This document shows, piece by piece, positions 29,384 through 39,999 of a DNA stretch of 64,000 nt; within the stretch, counting starts at the first letter, position 1; every line of letters begins with the position of its first letter. This DNA comes from Polynucleobacter meluiroseus (GTDB taxonomy: Bacteria; Pseudomonadota; Gammaproteobacteria; Burkholderiales; Burkholderiaceae). The notes beneath the pieces are model-generated. The model did no database searches. It was given only the letters and a program-made list of their open reading frames with translations, and was not told the DNA's origin. Made by a program: the position numbers and the translations under genes. The stretch is taken from NCBI GenBank assembly GCA_945879115.1, contig CAMDUR010000004.1, forward strand, positions 1-64,000, given 5' to 3'.

Positions 29384-30403
29384 TTAAATTTCGTTAATCG
29401 TTAAAACTATTTTGCCAATATGCTGACTAGACTCCATCATTGCATGCGCTTGTGCCGCTGCTTCTAGCCTAAAAACTTCATGTATGACGGGTTTAATTTT
29501 TCCTGACTCAATTAAAGGCCAAACATATGCTCTCAAGGCTCTAGCAATAGCACCCTTGAACTCAACAGATCTGGCTCTTAAAGTAGAACCAGTAATCGTT
29601 AAGCGGCGGCGCAATACCTGACTGACATCCAGCTCAGAGGTTTTACCCCCTTGATGCGCAATGATAACAATACGGCCGTCATCAGCTAAACAATTGATAT
29701 CTCGATTGAGGTATGACCCAGCCACCATATCTAAGATAACGTTTACTCCTTGACCTTCTGTATGAGCTTTCACCACTTCAACAAAATCTTGCTCTTTATA
29801 GTTAATGGCTAATACGGCACCAAGATCCCTACAAGCTTTCGCTTTAGCGCCATCTCCAACAGTCACAATCACTTCATGACCCAAGGCAGTTGCGATCTGA
29901 ATCGCTGCCACACCAATACCACTGCTGCCACCGTGAACCAGCAGGATCTCACGCCCTCGCCCATCCAAACCTAAACGAGCACGATCAAAAACATTGCTCC
30001 ATACGGTAAAGAATGTTTCAGGCAAGCTCGCTGCCTCAACATCTGACAAACCCTTGGGAACAGGTAAGCATTGCGCCAAGGGGGCGATGCAATACTCTGC
30101 ATAAGCGCCACCTGCTACCAATGCACAGACACGATGTCCAACACCTAAACTGAAAAAATTATCAGAATGAGATAAATCACCAGAAACGATTTCACCAGCG
30201 ATTTCTAAACCAGGTAAATCAGATATACCTGGTGGAGCAGAATAAAAACCTTGACGTTGTAAAACATCAGGTCGATTGATGCCAGCAGCTCTTACACGGA
30301 TTAAGACTTCACCAGAACCAAGGGCGGGCTCAACCAAGTTTGGTCGAGTCACCGCCTTCAGAACATCCGAGCTGCCATACTGGCTAATCTCAACAGCACG
30401 CAT
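29384..30403 (-). CDS. NAD(P)H:quinone oxidoreductase (zinc-free MDR family, PIG3-like)
   Basis: A 339-residue medium-chain reductase of the zinc-independent quinone oxidoreductase group. Features: N terminus MRAVEISQYGSSDVL; INRPDVLQRQGFYSAPPG, marking the PIG3/TP53I3 subgroup; and Rossmann motif VHGGSSGIGVAAIQIA for NADPH. No structural or catalytic zinc cysteines are seen. It likely reduces quinones in one-electron steps. The start ATG at 30403 sits 13 bases after the pnp stop; a longer frame exists but would overlap pnp. Confidence 0.9.
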   Translation of the reverse strand: MRAVEISQYGSSDVLKAVTRPNLVEPALGSGEVLIRVRAAGINRPDVLQRQGFYSAPPGISDLPGLEIAGEIVSGDLSHSDNFFSLGVGHRVCALVAGGAYAEYCIAPLAQCLPVPKGLSDVEAASLPETFFTVWSNVFDRARLGLDGRGREILLVHGGSSGIGVAAIQIATALGHEVIVTVGDGAKAKACRDLGAVLAINYKEQDFVEVVKAHTEGQGVNVILDMVAGSYLNRDINCLADDGRIVIIAHQGGKTSELDVSQVLRRRLTITGSTLRARSVEFKGAIARALRAYVWPLIESGKIKPVIHEVFRLEAAAQAHAMMESSQHIGKIVLTINEI

Positions 30404-30416
30404 GCCGTTTATTGAA

Positions 30417-32591
30417 TTACTGCTGTTGGTCTTGAGGAGCTTCAGCAGGTGCCGCGTCAGCTTCTGGAGCAGCACCATTTAATGGAGCAATGCTTGTTCC
30501 CTCGTCAGCACAAGCTGCTTTAAGTGATAAACGTAGACGTCCACGCTCATCCGCTGCAAGCAACTTAACGCGCACAACTTGACCTTCTTGTAGGTAGTCT
30601 TTGACATCCTTAACGCGCTCATTAGCGATTTCAGAAATGTGCAATAAACCATCTTTACCAGGAAGGATGTTGACAAGAGCACCAAACTCAAGCAATTTAA
30701 CAACTGGGCCTTCGTAGATCTTACCTACTTCAGCTTCTGCAGTGATGCCCTCGATACGTGCTTTTGCTTCAGCCATGCCTTCAGCAGAAGTAGAAGCAAT
30801 AGTCACTGTACCGTCATCTTTAATGTCAATGCTGCAACCAGTTTCTTTAGTCAAAGCTTGAATAGTTGCGCCACCCTTACCAATTACTTCACGAATCTTG
30901 TCTGGGTGAATCTTGAAAGAAACCATACGTGGAGCATGAGCTGACAATTCTGTACGAACACCACCCATGGACTCTTGCATTTTGCTCAAGATATGCAAGC
31001 GACCTTCTTTAGCTTGAGCTAAAGCAACTTGCATGATTTCTTTTGTAATACCTTGTACTTTAATATCCATCTGCAATGCAGTAATACCGTTTGAAGTACC
31101 AGCTACTTTAAAGTCCATATCACCCAAGTGATCTTCATCACCCAAGATGTCAGTCAATACAGCAAAACGATTGCCATCCAAAATCAAGCCCATCGCTACA
31201 CCAGCAACGTGCGCTTTAATTGGCACACCAGCATCCATCATGGCTAAACAACCGCCACAAACAGAAGCCATTGATGATGAACCGTTTGATTCTGTAATCT
31301 CAGAAACAACACGCAAGCTGTAAGCAAACTCTTCTGCGGATGGCAATACCGGAATCAATGCGCGCTTAGCTAAACGACCATGCCCGATTTCGCGGCGCTT
31401 AGGGCTACCAACACGACCTGTTTCACCAGTTGCAAACGGAGGCATGTTGTAGTGGAACATGAAACGATCACGTTGCTCACCCTCTAATGCATCAATAATT
31501 TGCTCATCACGTGCAGTACCCAAAGTTGCAACAACTAAACCTTGTGTCTCACCACGTGTGAATAGTGCCGAACCGTGAGTGCGTGGTAGCACGCCAGTAC
31601 GAATTTCGATGGGGCGAACAGTACGTGTATCACGACCGTCGATACGTGGCTCACCGTTCAATACTTGACTACGAACAATCTTTGCTTCGATATCAAACAA
31701 GATGTTGTTGGCTTCTGCTTCATCAAATGCGCCATCAGCAGCAAGCTGAGTAAATACATCTTTAGTTACTTCTTTTAACTTAGCTGTACGAGCTTGCTTT
31801 TGACGAATTTGATAAGCTTCACGCAAACCAGCTTCAGCCAATGAGTTAACTTTTGCAATCATTGGCTCATTCTTAGGAGCTGCTTGCCAATCCCACTCAG
31901 GCTTTCCACCTTCGCGCACAAGCTCATTGATAGCAGTAATCGCAGTTTGCATTTGCTCATGACCGTAAACAACAGCGCCTAACATGATCTCTTCAGATAA
32001 CTGGTAAGCCTCAGACTCAACCATCAATACAGCAGCTTGAGTACCGGCAACGATTAAATCTAATTGGCTTGTTGCTTGCTCAGTGCGAGTTGGGTTTAAT
32101 AAGTATTGGCCATCTATATAACCAACACGAGCTGCTCCAACAGGGCCAGCAAAAGGAATACCAGAAATAGCTAAAGCTGCAGAAGCACCAATCAATGCAG
32201 GAATATCTGCAGGCACATCAGGATTGAGTGACACAACGTGAATCACTACCTGAACTTCATTCAAGAAGCCCTCTGGGAACAATGGACGTAATGGGCGATC
32301 GATCAAGCGAGAAATCAATGTCTCACTTTCTGATGGACGACCTTCACGACGGAAAAAACCACCAGGAATTTTTCCTGCTGCGTATGTTTTTTCCAAATAA
32401 TCAACTGTGAGTGGGAAGAAATTTTGACCAGGCTTTGCATTTTTTGCACCAACTACTGTTGCCAAAATAACTGTGTCGCCAATATCAACTAATACTGCAC
32501 CACCTGCTTGACGGGCAATTTCACCTGTTTCCATACGAACAGTTTGTGAACCCCATTGAAAACTTTTTACTACTTTATTAAACATCGTCAT
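30417..32591 (-). CDS. pnp: Polyribonucleotide nucleotidyltransferase
   Basis: A 724-residue phosphorolytic 3'-5' exoribonuclease (PNPase) of the RNA degradosome. Order: two RNase PH-like cores (about 1-225 and 310-550), a KH domain ([15 protein letters not shown] near 565), an S1 domain ([20 protein letters not shown]) and an acidic Ala/Pro-rich tail. The second-core [12 protein letters not shown] and [15 protein letters not shown] (catalytic Asp region) are present. GAGG lies 10 bases before the ATG at 32591, so that ATG is preferred over the one two codons later. It follows rpsO after 210 bases containing two hairpins. Confidence 0.97.
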   Translation of the reverse strand: MTMFNKVVKSFQWGSQTVRMETGEIARQAGGAVLVDIGDTVILATVVGAKNAKPGQNFFPLTVDYLEKTYAAGKIPGGFFRREGRPSESETLISRLIDRPLRPLFPEGFLNEVQVVIHVVSLNPDVPADIPALIGASAALAISGIPFAGPVGAARVGYIDGQYLLNPTRTEQATSQLDLIVAGTQAAVLMVESEAYQLSEEIMLGAVVYGHEQMQTAITAINELVREGGKPEWDWQAAPKNEPMIAKVNSLAEAGLREAYQIRQKQARTAKLKEVTKDVFTQLAADGAFDEAEANNILFDIEAKIVRSQVLNGEPRIDGRDTRTVRPIEIRTGVLPRTHGSALFTRGETQGLVVATLGTARDEQIIDALEGEQRDRFMFHYNMPPFATGETGRVGSPKRREIGHGRLAKRALIPVLPSAEEFAYSLRVVSEITESNGSSSMASVCGGCLAMMDAGVPIKAHVAGVAMGLILDGNRFAVLTDILGDEDHLGDMDFKVAGTSNGITALQMDIKVQGITKEIMQVALAQAKEGRLHILSKMQESMGGVRTELSAHAPRMVSFKIHPDKIREVIGKGGATIQALTKETGCSIDIKDDGTVTIASTSAEGMAEAKARIEGITAEAEVGKIYEGPVVKLLEFGALVNILPGKDGLLHISEIANERVKDVKDYLQEGQVVRVKLLAADERGRLRLSLKAACADEGTSIAPLNGAAPEADAAPAEAPQDQQQ

Positions 32592-32676
32592 TTATATATA
32601 TCCTCAATCAACATTTGCCATAGAAATGCAGCGCTATGGCAGCACTGGAGCACGGAGGTTGACGAAGAAAGGATGC

Positions 32677-32718
32677 CATTCCAAAGATAGGCTTACAAAT
32701 TAACCTGCCTTTGGAATG
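32677..32718 (-). promoter_or_regulatory. Stem-loop in the pnp leader (candidate RNase III site)
   Basis: Arms 32677-32686 and 32709-32718 are perfect 10-base reverse complements around a 22-base loop, in the rpsO-pnp intergenic region about 85 bases before pnp. In Escherichia coli the pnp leader carries a stem-loop cut by RNase III that allows PNPase to autoregulate its own message. Position and size agree here; a conserved function is inference. Confidence 0.45.
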
Positions 32719-32763
32719 ACACGGGTCCTAACTACGAGCAGCCACCGACCGCTCTAAACGATA

Positions 32764-32793
32764 ATGCCTGCCTAAGTTAACTAGGGCAGGCAT
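32764..32793 (-). terminator. Hairpin downstream of rpsO
   Basis: ATGCCTGCC (32764-32772) pairs with GGCAGGCAT (32785-32793), 9 perfect base pairs, starting 9 bases after the rpsO stop. The following bases (TATCGTTT) are only mildly T-rich, so it is a weak or partial terminator, or an RNA-stabilising hairpin between rpsO and pnp. Confidence 0.55.
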
Positions 32794-32801
32794 CTTCGGT
32801 A

Positions 32802-33071
32802 TTACTTACGTAGACCGAGCTTATCAATCAAAGCACGGTAACGATCTAAATCTTTACCCTTCAAATAGTCGAGTAAACGACGGCGACGGCTAACCATCTT
32901 CAACAAACCGCGACGGCTGTGATGATCTTTAGCATTTGCTTTGAAGTGAGACGTTAAGTCATTAATACGTGCTGTCAATAAAGCTACTTGAACTTCAGGA
33001 CTGCCTGTATCGTTTGCTGCGCGGGCATTCGCTTTAACGATTTCCGCTACTTTAGCTGTAACAATAGCCAT
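32802..33071 (-). CDS. rpsO: 30S ribosomal protein S15
   Basis: An 89-residue ribosomal protein binding 16S rRNA in the central domain. The signature is [21 protein letters not shown] then [22 protein letters not shown]. The true start is ATG 33071 (MAIVTAK) with GGAG 8 bases upstream; the open frame to 33113 is not part of it. rpsO followed by pnp is a widely conserved pair. Confidence 0.98.
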   Translation of the reverse strand: MAIVTAKVAEIVKANARAANDTGSPEVQVALLTARINDLTSHFKANAKDHHSRRGLLKMVSRRRRLLDYLKGKDLDRYRALIDKLGLRK

Positions 33072-33210
33072 GTTTATTACTCCATACTTGCGAACATTCG
33101 AGCTCAAACCCATTTTTAGTGGCGCTTTTACCCAAGATGTCGTGCGAATTGTTTAAAAAAACTACTTGTGCTCTTTCTGGCAATTACCCAGAAAGAGCGC
33201 AAATTATAGC

Positions 33211-34755
33211 CTAAACGGTCATTTGAGCGTTTAATTTCTGCTGGCTTGGGTCATGAAGCTTATTTAACGCTGCCAAATAAGCTTTTGCAGATGCTGCGAC
33301 GATGTCCGGGTCTGTTCCAACGCCATTCACAATTCTGCCGCCTTTTGAGAGACGAACTGTGACCTCACCTTGCGACTCTGTCCCCGTAGTAATGGCATTC
33401 ACAGAATATAAAAGCTGTTCTGCCCCACTTTTAACCTTGGATTCAATCGCATTTAAGGTGGCATCAACTGGACCATTGCCTTCAGACTCAGAAATAAACT
33501 CTTCTCCGCCAGATTTGAAAACAACCTTTGCGAATGGACGCTCTCCAGTCTCAGACCTTTGTGACATTGATATAAAACGATAGTAGTCACTAGCTTCTTG
33601 AGCGTTATTGCCCACTATTGCAGTGATATCCTCATCAAAAATCTCTGCTTTTTGGTCAGCCAAAGTCTTGAATCTCGTGAAAGCATCATTCATATCCGCC
33701 TCAGTCTCTAACTCAATACCCAACTCTCGCAAACGTTGCTTGAAAGCATTTCGACCTGACAATTTACCTAAAACGATCTTGTTGGCTGCCCAACCCACAT
33801 CTTCAGCACGCATAATTTCATAGGTATCACGCGCTTTTAAAACGCCATCTTGATGTATCCCTGAGGCGTGAGCAAAAGCGTTTGCACCTACGACGGCTTT
33901 ATTCGGTTGAACCACAAAACCTGTGATCTGAGAAACCATCTTAGAGGCTGGTACGATTTGAGTCGTATCGATGCCTACCGACAAATCAAAGTAGTCTTTC
34001 CGGGTTTTTATAGCCATCACCACTTCTTCCAAGGAAGTGTTACCTGCTCGTTCACCCAAACCATTGATCGTGCACTCTACTTGACGAGCACCACCGATCT
34101 TCACACCAGCCAATGAATTGGCAACTCCCATACCTAAGTCGTTATGGCAGTGGACAGACCAAATCGCCTTATCAGAGTTCGGAATGCGCTCGCGCAAGGT
34201 CTTGATGAATTGACCATAAAGCTCTGGTACAGCGTAACCCACCGTATCAGGCACATTGATCGTTGTAGCACCTTCTTTAATAACAGCCTCAAGAACACGA
34301 CACAAGAAATCCACTTCAGAGCGATAGCCATCCTCCGGTGAAAATTCAACATCATTGGTATGGTTGCGCGCAAAACGAACTGCTGCCTTAGCTTGTTCAA
34401 ACACCTGATCAGGTGTCATGCGTAATTTCTTCTCCATATGTAAAGGGGAAGTCCCAATAAATGTATGGATGCGCTTGGAGTTGGCGCCTTTCAATGCATC
34501 GGCCGCACGACTGATGTCTCGTTCGTTGGCCCGCGCCAATGAACAAACAGTTGAATCCTTAATCACTTGGGCAATCGCTGAAATAGCAGCAAAATCACCA
34601 TCAGAGCTTGCCGCGAAGCCAGCCTCGATGACATCCACTTTTAAGCGCTCAAGTTGGCGGGCAATGCGCACCTTCTCATCTCGAGTCATAGAGGCCCCAG
34701 GAGACTGTTCGCCATCTCTCAAAGTGGTATCAAAAATTATTAATTTATCTGTCAT
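33211..34755 (-). CDS. leuA: 2-isopropylmalate synthase
   Basis: A 514-residue enzyme condensing acetyl-CoA with 2-oxoisovalerate in the first committed step of leucine synthesis. Seen: [16 protein letters not shown] (Arg13/Asp14), [11 protein letters not shown] with the metal-binding His-X-His near 206-208, [17 protein letters not shown], and a C-terminal regulatory domain (about 370-505) for leucine feedback. GGGGA lies 8 bases before the ATG. Upstream is a leucine leader peptide with an attenuator, so expression should rise when charged tRNA-Leu is scarce. It is downstream of ilvI-ilvH-ilvC-psd-pssA on the same strand. Confidence 0.97.
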   Translation of the reverse strand: MTDKLIIFDTTLRDGEQSPGASMTRDEKVRIARQLERLKVDVIEAGFAASSDGDFAAISAIAQVIKDSTVCSLARANERDISRAADALKGANSKRIHTFIGTSPLHMEKKLRMTPDQVFEQAKAAVRFARNHTNDVEFSPEDGYRSEVDFLCRVLEAVIKEGATTINVPDTVGYAVPELYGQFIKTLRERIPNSDKAIWSVHCHNDLGMGVANSLAGVKIGGARQVECTINGLGERAGNTSLEEVVMAIKTRKDYFDLSVGIDTTQIVPASKMVSQITGFVVQPNKAVVGANAFAHASGIHQDGVLKARDTYEIMRAEDVGWAANKIVLGKLSGRNAFKQRLRELGIELETEADMNDAFTRFKTLADQKAEIFDEDITAIVGNNAQEASDYYRFISMSQRSETGERPFAKVVFKSGGEEFISESEGNGPVDATLNAIESKVKSGAEQLLYSVNAITTGTESQGEVTVRLSKGGRIVNGVGTDPDIVAASAKAYLAALNKLHDPSQQKLNAQMTV

Positions 34756-34782
34756 GACATTTTCCCCAGCTTACTTAAATCC

Positions 34783-34813
34783 AAAAATAAAAAACCCCAG
34801 CTTGACTGGGGTT
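34783..34813 (-). terminator. Leucine attenuator terminator upstream of leuA
   Basis: AACCCCAG (34813-34806 on the minus strand) pairs with CTGGGGTT (34800-34793), 8 perfect bp with a 5-base loop, followed by the T-run TTTTATTTTT. It lies 27 bases after the leader stop and 28 bases before leuA. Its 5' arm ACCCCAG can pair instead with CTGGGGT at 34860-34854 inside the leader. In turn that segment can pair with CTAGGT (34872-34867) in a 6-bp protector hairpin. This is the three-state layout of amino-acid attenuators. Confidence 0.88.
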
Positions 34814-34839
34814 CGTGGTGTTTTGCTTTTACTAAATAT

Positions 34840-34908
34840 TTAAGCGTGCACTGACCCCAGGTTTTGACCTAGTTCTAGTAATAGCAGCAGTGACAAATTA
34901 GTGTTCAT
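34840..34908 (-). CDS. leuL: leu operon leader peptide
   Basis: A 22-codon ORF, MNTNLSLLLLLELGQNLGSV ending HA, between pssA and leuA. Eight of 22 residues are leucine, five of them consecutive (codons CTG CTG CTA TTA CTA). A weak GG-containing ribosome site precedes the ATG. It is followed by the hairpin set and the T-run terminator. Ribosome stalling at the Leu run would free the antiterminator and let transcription enter leuA. It is too short for ordinary gene callers. Leucine leader attenuation is established for enteric leu operons; use here is inferred from structure. Confidence 0.88.
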   Translation of the reverse strand: MNTNLSLLLLLELGQNLGSVHA

Positions 34909-34934
34909 ATTTACCAATATACACAAAATATTAA

Positions 34935-35789
34935 TTAATTGTTAAAAAGCTTATCTGAGGCTATCTTCTTACGCAACAAGATCTTTTGCCATAACCAGAA
35001 TACATAACCCGATAAAGCGTAAGCCACAAACAAACCAAATAAAGCTACTGGCGGGTCGCTCGATACCAATACAAAGCCTAATATGATCAAAATCATGACC
35101 CCAAATGGTGCCCTATATCTGACATCCAAGGCTTTACCACTGTAAAAAAGGGCATTGGAGACCATGGTGATACCAGCGTAAATAGTTAATCCAAAAGTCA
35201 CCCAGGGTAAGGCTAATTCTTGAACAGGTAGTTTGTTATCAACGGCTAACCAAACAAAGCCGGCAATTAAAGAAGCTGCCGCTGGACTTGGTAAACCCTG
35301 AAAGAAGCGTTTATCAACACTTCCGATGTTGGTATTAAAACGGGCCAAACGCAGAGCGGCGCCCGCACAGAAAACAAATGCAGCCAACCAACCCCACTTA
35401 CCTAAATCTTTTAAAACCCATTCGTAAGCAATGAGAGCAGGTGCTACACCAAAGGAAACCATATCAGTCAGCGAGTCATACTGTTCGCCAAAAGCGCTTT
35501 GAGTATTAGTCATGCGCGCTACGCGCCCATCCATACCATCCATCACTAATGCAACGAAAATGGCAATCGCTGCAATCTCGAAGCGCTGGTTCATAGCTTG
35601 GACAATTGCAAAAAAACCACAAAATAGATTGGCGGTTGTAAAAGCATTCGGTAAAAGATAGATACCGCGATTACGTGGCCTTACAGAATCACCAGGTTGA
35701 CTTGCCATCCAGCCTGACTTGCGCAAAGGCGTCGTCTTACCAGGTAAACCTTTTGATGACCTTAGTTTTCTACGTCTGAATATGCTCAT
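34935..35789 (-). CDS. pssA: CDP-diacylglycerol-serine O-phosphatidyltransferase
   Basis: A 284-residue inner-membrane enzyme making phosphatidylserine from CDP-diacylglycerol and serine. The CDP-alcohol phosphatidyltransferase motif is complete, DG-x2-AR-x8-G-x3-D-x3-D, starting DGMDGRVAR (about residues 83-112). There are about seven or eight membrane helices and a basic N terminus (FRRRKLRSSKG). It belongs to the type II (Gram-positive-like) family. It lies 10 bases after psd, which performs the next step to phosphatidylethanolamine. Confidence 0.95.
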   Translation of the reverse strand: MSIFRRRKLRSSKGLPGKTTPLRKSGWMASQPGDSVRPRNRGIYLLPNAFTTANLFCGFFAIVQAMNQRFEIAAIAIFVALVMDGMDGRVARMTNTQSAFGEQYDSLTDMVSFGVAPALIAYEWVLKDLGKWGWLAAFVFCAGAALRLARFNTNIGSVDKRFFQGLPSPAAASLIAGFVWLAVDNKLPVQELALPWVTFGLTIYAGITMVSNALFYSGKALDVRYRAPFGVMILIILGFVLVSSDPPVALFGLFVAYALSGYVFWLWQKILLRKKIASDKLFNN

Positions 35790-35799
35790 AGACTAGGTT

Positions 35800-36453
35800 T
35801 TAGTCCAATCCTGGCAATTTAGCTAGTATTGTTGATGTGGCAGACACTATGTCGCCAACACTAACTAGCGGCTCAGCTTCTAATGGAAGATAAACGTCTA
35901 CTCGTGAACCAAAACGAATAAAGCCGTAACGCTCACCTTTTTTAAGTTTGTCACCTAAGTGAGCATAGCAAAGAATTCGGCGAGCAACCAAACCCGCTAC
36001 TTGGACCAAAGTCACTATATGACCGTTGGAATCAATGATCATTGCATTACGTTCGTTCTCTGTAGATGCTTTATCTAAATCTGCATTGACGAATTTACCC
36101 GGAAAATATTCAATCTGCTTGACGATGCCGTTAACCGCTGATCGATTTGAATGCACATTAAATACGTTCATGAAAACACTGATCTTCAAAGCATCGCGAC
36201 GAGCATAAGGATCAAAAGTTTTTTCAACGATGATGACTCGACCATCTGCTGGAGATAAAACAGCATCTTTAACGAGAGGAACTAAACGACCTGGGTCTCT
36301 AAAAAACTGTAAGACAAATACAAAGATGATCCAGAAAGGCCAAGACCAGGCCCAACCAATCGTTGAATGAACAACAAATAGAATGAAGCCTGCAATTGCT
36401 ACATGGGGCCACCCTTCTTTTGCAATGATTGGATGAGGGTAGTTAATGGCCAT
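35800..36453 (-). CDS. psd: Phosphatidylserine decarboxylase proenzyme
   Basis: A 217-residue short-type enzyme that converts phosphatidylserine to phosphatidylethanolamine. It self-cleaves at the Gly-Ser bond in [12 protein letters not shown] (Ser183), where the serine becomes the pyruvoyl group of the alpha chain. There are two N-terminal membrane segments (about 18-50), then LSPADGRV and [11 protein letters not shown] with the active-site His. It precedes pssA by 10 bases and follows ilvC by 54 bases. This pair embedded between ilv and leu genes is typical of Burkholderiales. Confidence 0.95.
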   Translation of the reverse strand: MAINYPHPIIAKEGWPHVAIAGFILFVVHSTIGWAWSWPFWIIFVFVLQFFRDPGRLVPLVKDAVLSPADGRVIIVEKTFDPYARRDALKISVFMNVFNVHSNRSAVNGIVKQIEYFPGKFVNADLDKASTENERNAMIIDSNGHIVTLVQVAGLVARRILCYAHLGDKLKKGERYGFIRFGSRVDVYLPLEAEPLVSVGDIVSATSTILAKLPGLD

Positions 36454-36507
36454 CTTTATGTTCTTTCTGGATATCTTTTAATGTCTTCTGATTAACTTAA
36501 AAAGTAA

Positions 36508-37542
<1,035 letters not shown>

Positions 37543-37566
37543 TCAGTTTGTTATTAGTTAAAAAAA

Positions 37567-38058
37567 TTACACTTTAAGGATGCGTTCACCGCGACCAAGA
37601 CCAGAGCTGCCAGTTCGTACTGTTTCTAAAATGGCGCTGCGATCAATGGCTTCGACAAAAGAATCTAATTTACTACTATCACCAGTTAACTCGACGGTGT
37701 ACGACTTATCAGTGACATCAATGATGTGGCCACGGAAAATATCCGCTAAGCGCTTCATTTCTTCACGCTCTTTACCAACTGCCCTGATTTTAATCAACAT
37801 GAGTTCGCGCTCAATGTGAGGGCCATCACTTAAATCAATCAGCTTAACAACATCAACTAAACGATTTAAGTGTTTGGTAATCTGCTCGATCACTTCTTCT
37901 GAGCCAATTGAAACAATTGTCATACGAGATAAAGAAGGATCTTCTGTTGGCGCAACAGTCAAAGTTTCAATGTTGTAACCACGTGCAGAGAACAAGCCAA
38001 CGACGCGCGACAAGGCGCCCGGCTCGTTTTCTAAAAGAACAGAAATAATATGGCGCAT
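37567..38058 (-). CDS. ilvH: Acetolactate synthase regulatory small subunit
   Basis: A 163-residue regulatory subunit of acetohydroxyacid synthase that mediates valine feedback. The N-terminal ACT domain is ISVLLENEPGALSRVVGLFSARGYNIE (residues 4-30), with a second ACT-like domain after about residue 80. It overlaps the last base of ilvI (stop/start TAATG), so the two are translationally coupled in 1:1 synthesis. The length matches IlvH/IlvN-type subunits. Confidence 0.97.
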   Translation of the reverse strand: MRHIISVLLENEPGALSRVVGLFSARGYNIETLTVAPTEDPSLSRMTIVSIGSEEVIEQITKHLNRLVDVVKLIDLSDGPHIERELMLIKIRAVGKEREEMKRLADIFRGHIIDVTDKSYTVELTGDSSKLDSFVEAIDRSAILETVRTGSSGLGRGERILKV

Positions 38059-39833
38059 TACAGTTCCTCACTTCCTAAAAGCATTTCAGTAATGCCTTTA
38101 CCCGCTTGAACCATTGGCCAAACGTTTTCAGTTGGGTCAGTTTGGAAATCCATAAATACTGTTCTGTCTTTCATTCTGAAAGCTTCACGCAATGCCGGTT
38201 CAACATCTGATTTTTTCTCGATGCGCATACCAACGTGACCAAAAGATTCAGCCAACTTTACAAAGTCAGGCAATGAGTCCATGTAAGAGCTTGAATAACG
38301 CTTGTTGTACGTTAATTCTTGCCACTGACGAACCATGCCTAGATAACGATTGTTAAGAGAAATGATCTTGATCGGTGTGTCATATTGCTTACAGGTAGAA
38401 AGTTCTTGAATACACATCTGTATTGAACCCTCACCTGTAATTGTGACCACTTCAGAATCAGGGAAGGCTTTCTTGATACCCATAGCGTATGGCAAGCCAA
38501 CGCCCATCGTACCGAGGCCGCCAGAGTTGATCCAACGACGTGGTTTATCAAATTTATAAAATTGAGCAGCCCACATCTGATGTTGGCCAACATCAGAGCA
38601 AACGAAAGCATCGCCGTTAGTCAACTCATAAACTTTTTCAACGACGTACTGTGGTTTGACAATCTCAGAATCGCGATCAAATTTTAAGCAATCTTTTTTG
38701 CGCCATTCATTAATCTGTGACCACCAAGCATCCACCTTCTTTTGATTTTTGCGAGGGCTAGAGGACTTGAGTATTTCGATCATCTCAATCAATACTTCTT
38801 TGAGATCACCAACGATAGGCACGTCAACCTTCACACGCTTTGAAATAACTGAAGGGTCAATATCAATGTGAATGATTTTTCTTGGTACGCTTGTAAAGTG
38901 CGCTGGGTTACCAATGACTCGGTCGTCAAAACGAGCACCAATAGCAATCAACACATCGCAATGTTGCATTGACATATTGGCTTCGTAAGTACCATGCATA
39001 CCTAACATACCCAAGAAACGTGGATCTGTTCCAGGAAATCCGCCAAGCCCCATCAAGGTATTGGTCACTGGATAATCCAACAAATCTGCAAAGGCTTTTA
39101 ATTCAGGTGCTGCATCAGAAAGGATGACACCACCGCCTGTGTAAATGAAAGGACGCTCTGCTTCCAACAACATAGAAACTGCTTTGCGAACTTGACCGCT
39201 GTGACCTTTGATCACAGGGTTGTAAGAGCGCATATTGATTTCAGCGGGATAGTTAAAGTGCGCTTTTTGGAATGACACATCTTTAGGAATATCCACAACC
39301 ACGGGACCTGGACGACCAGTTCTAGCAATATGGAATGCTTTCTTTAAAGTCAATGCCAAGTCAGCAGGATCTTTAACTAAGAAATTATGTTTAACGATTG
39401 GACGAGTAATGCCCACTGTGTCGCACTCTTGGAAGGCATCTTCACCAATGGCGTGCGTAGGAACGTTTCCAGTAATAATCACCATCGGAATCGAGTCCAT
39501 GTAAGCAGTAGCAATACCTGTTACAGCGTTAGTAACACCGGGACCAGAAGTCACAAGCGCTACTCCAACATTACCAGTAGCACGAGCGTAACCGTCGGCT
39601 GCATGCACAGCAGCTTGCTCATGACGAACTAGGATATGTTCAAATTTATCTTGCTTGAAGATCTCGTCATAAATAAATAAGACTGATCCGCCTGGGTAAC
39701 CCCAAACATATTCAACACCTTCTGCATGAAGTGCTTTTACAAGAATTTCGGCACCAATCATTTCTGGGCCAATCGGGGTTTGGTTTTTAGCAGGATTCGA
39801 AAGTTCTGCGTTAGTAATCGTATTCATTTTCAT
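38058..39833 (-). CDS. ilvI: Acetolactate synthase catalytic large subunit
   Basis: A 591-residue thiamin-diphosphate enzyme making acetolactate and acetohydroxybutyrate. Seen: catalytic Glu in VRHEQAAVHAADGYARATG, the FAD region FGMLGMHGTYEANM with IAIGARFDDRV, and the TPP/Mg motif ITGEGSIQMCIQELSTCKQYDTP continuing to LNN. AAAGGACT precedes the ATG at 39833; a second ATG two codons later is also possible. It is the first gene of ilvI-ilvH-ilvC. I looked for a branched-chain leader peptide in the 166-base upstream region and found none. Confidence 0.97.
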   Translation of the reverse strand: MKMNTITNAELSNPAKNQTPIGPEMIGAEILVKALHAEGVEYVWGYPGGSVLFIYDEIFKQDKFEHILVRHEQAAVHAADGYARATGNVGVALVTSGPGVTNAVTGIATAYMDSIPMVIITGNVPTHAIGEDAFQECDTVGITRPIVKHNFLVKDPADLALTLKKAFHIARTGRPGPVVVDIPKDVSFQKAHFNYPAEINMRSYNPVIKGHSGQVRKAVSMLLEAERPFIYTGGGVILSDAAPELKAFADLLDYPVTNTLMGLGGFPGTDPRFLGMLGMHGTYEANMSMQHCDVLIAIGARFDDRVIGNPAHFTSVPRKIIHIDIDPSVISKRVKVDVPIVGDLKEVLIEMIEILKSSSPRKNQKKVDAWWSQINEWRKKDCLKFDRDSEIVKPQYVVEKVYELTNGDAFVCSDVGQHQMWAAQFYKFDKPRRWINSGGLGTMGVGLPYAMGIKKAFPDSEVVTITGEGSIQMCIQELSTCKQYDTPIKIISLNNRYLGMVRQWQELTYNKRYSSSYMDSLPDFVKLAESFGHVGMRIEKKSDVEPALREAFRMKDRTVFMDFQTDPTENVWPMVQAGKGITEMLLGSEEL

Positions 39834-39999
39834 TAGTCCTTTGCAATTTTCGGCAAAAAATTGTTTGGGCTACTCTGGCTCCGTGCTTGTGGCTCGGGTT
39901 CGAGTGGCAGTCGCTTAATCCGGGGAAAACCATCTTATGAAAGGCCCGGTAAGTCGAGCTAATTATTTTAGACCATAACGCCTTATTTTGGGTAGGTTT

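Noticed and set aside
33302..34400. Several open frames opposite leuA and other long genes
   Set aside because: They lie wholly within well-supported genes on the other strand and have no family features.
39834..39999. Possible branched-chain leader peptide upstream of ilvI
   Set aside because: I read the minus strand of the gap and found no run of Ile, Leu or Val codons and no terminator with a T-run.
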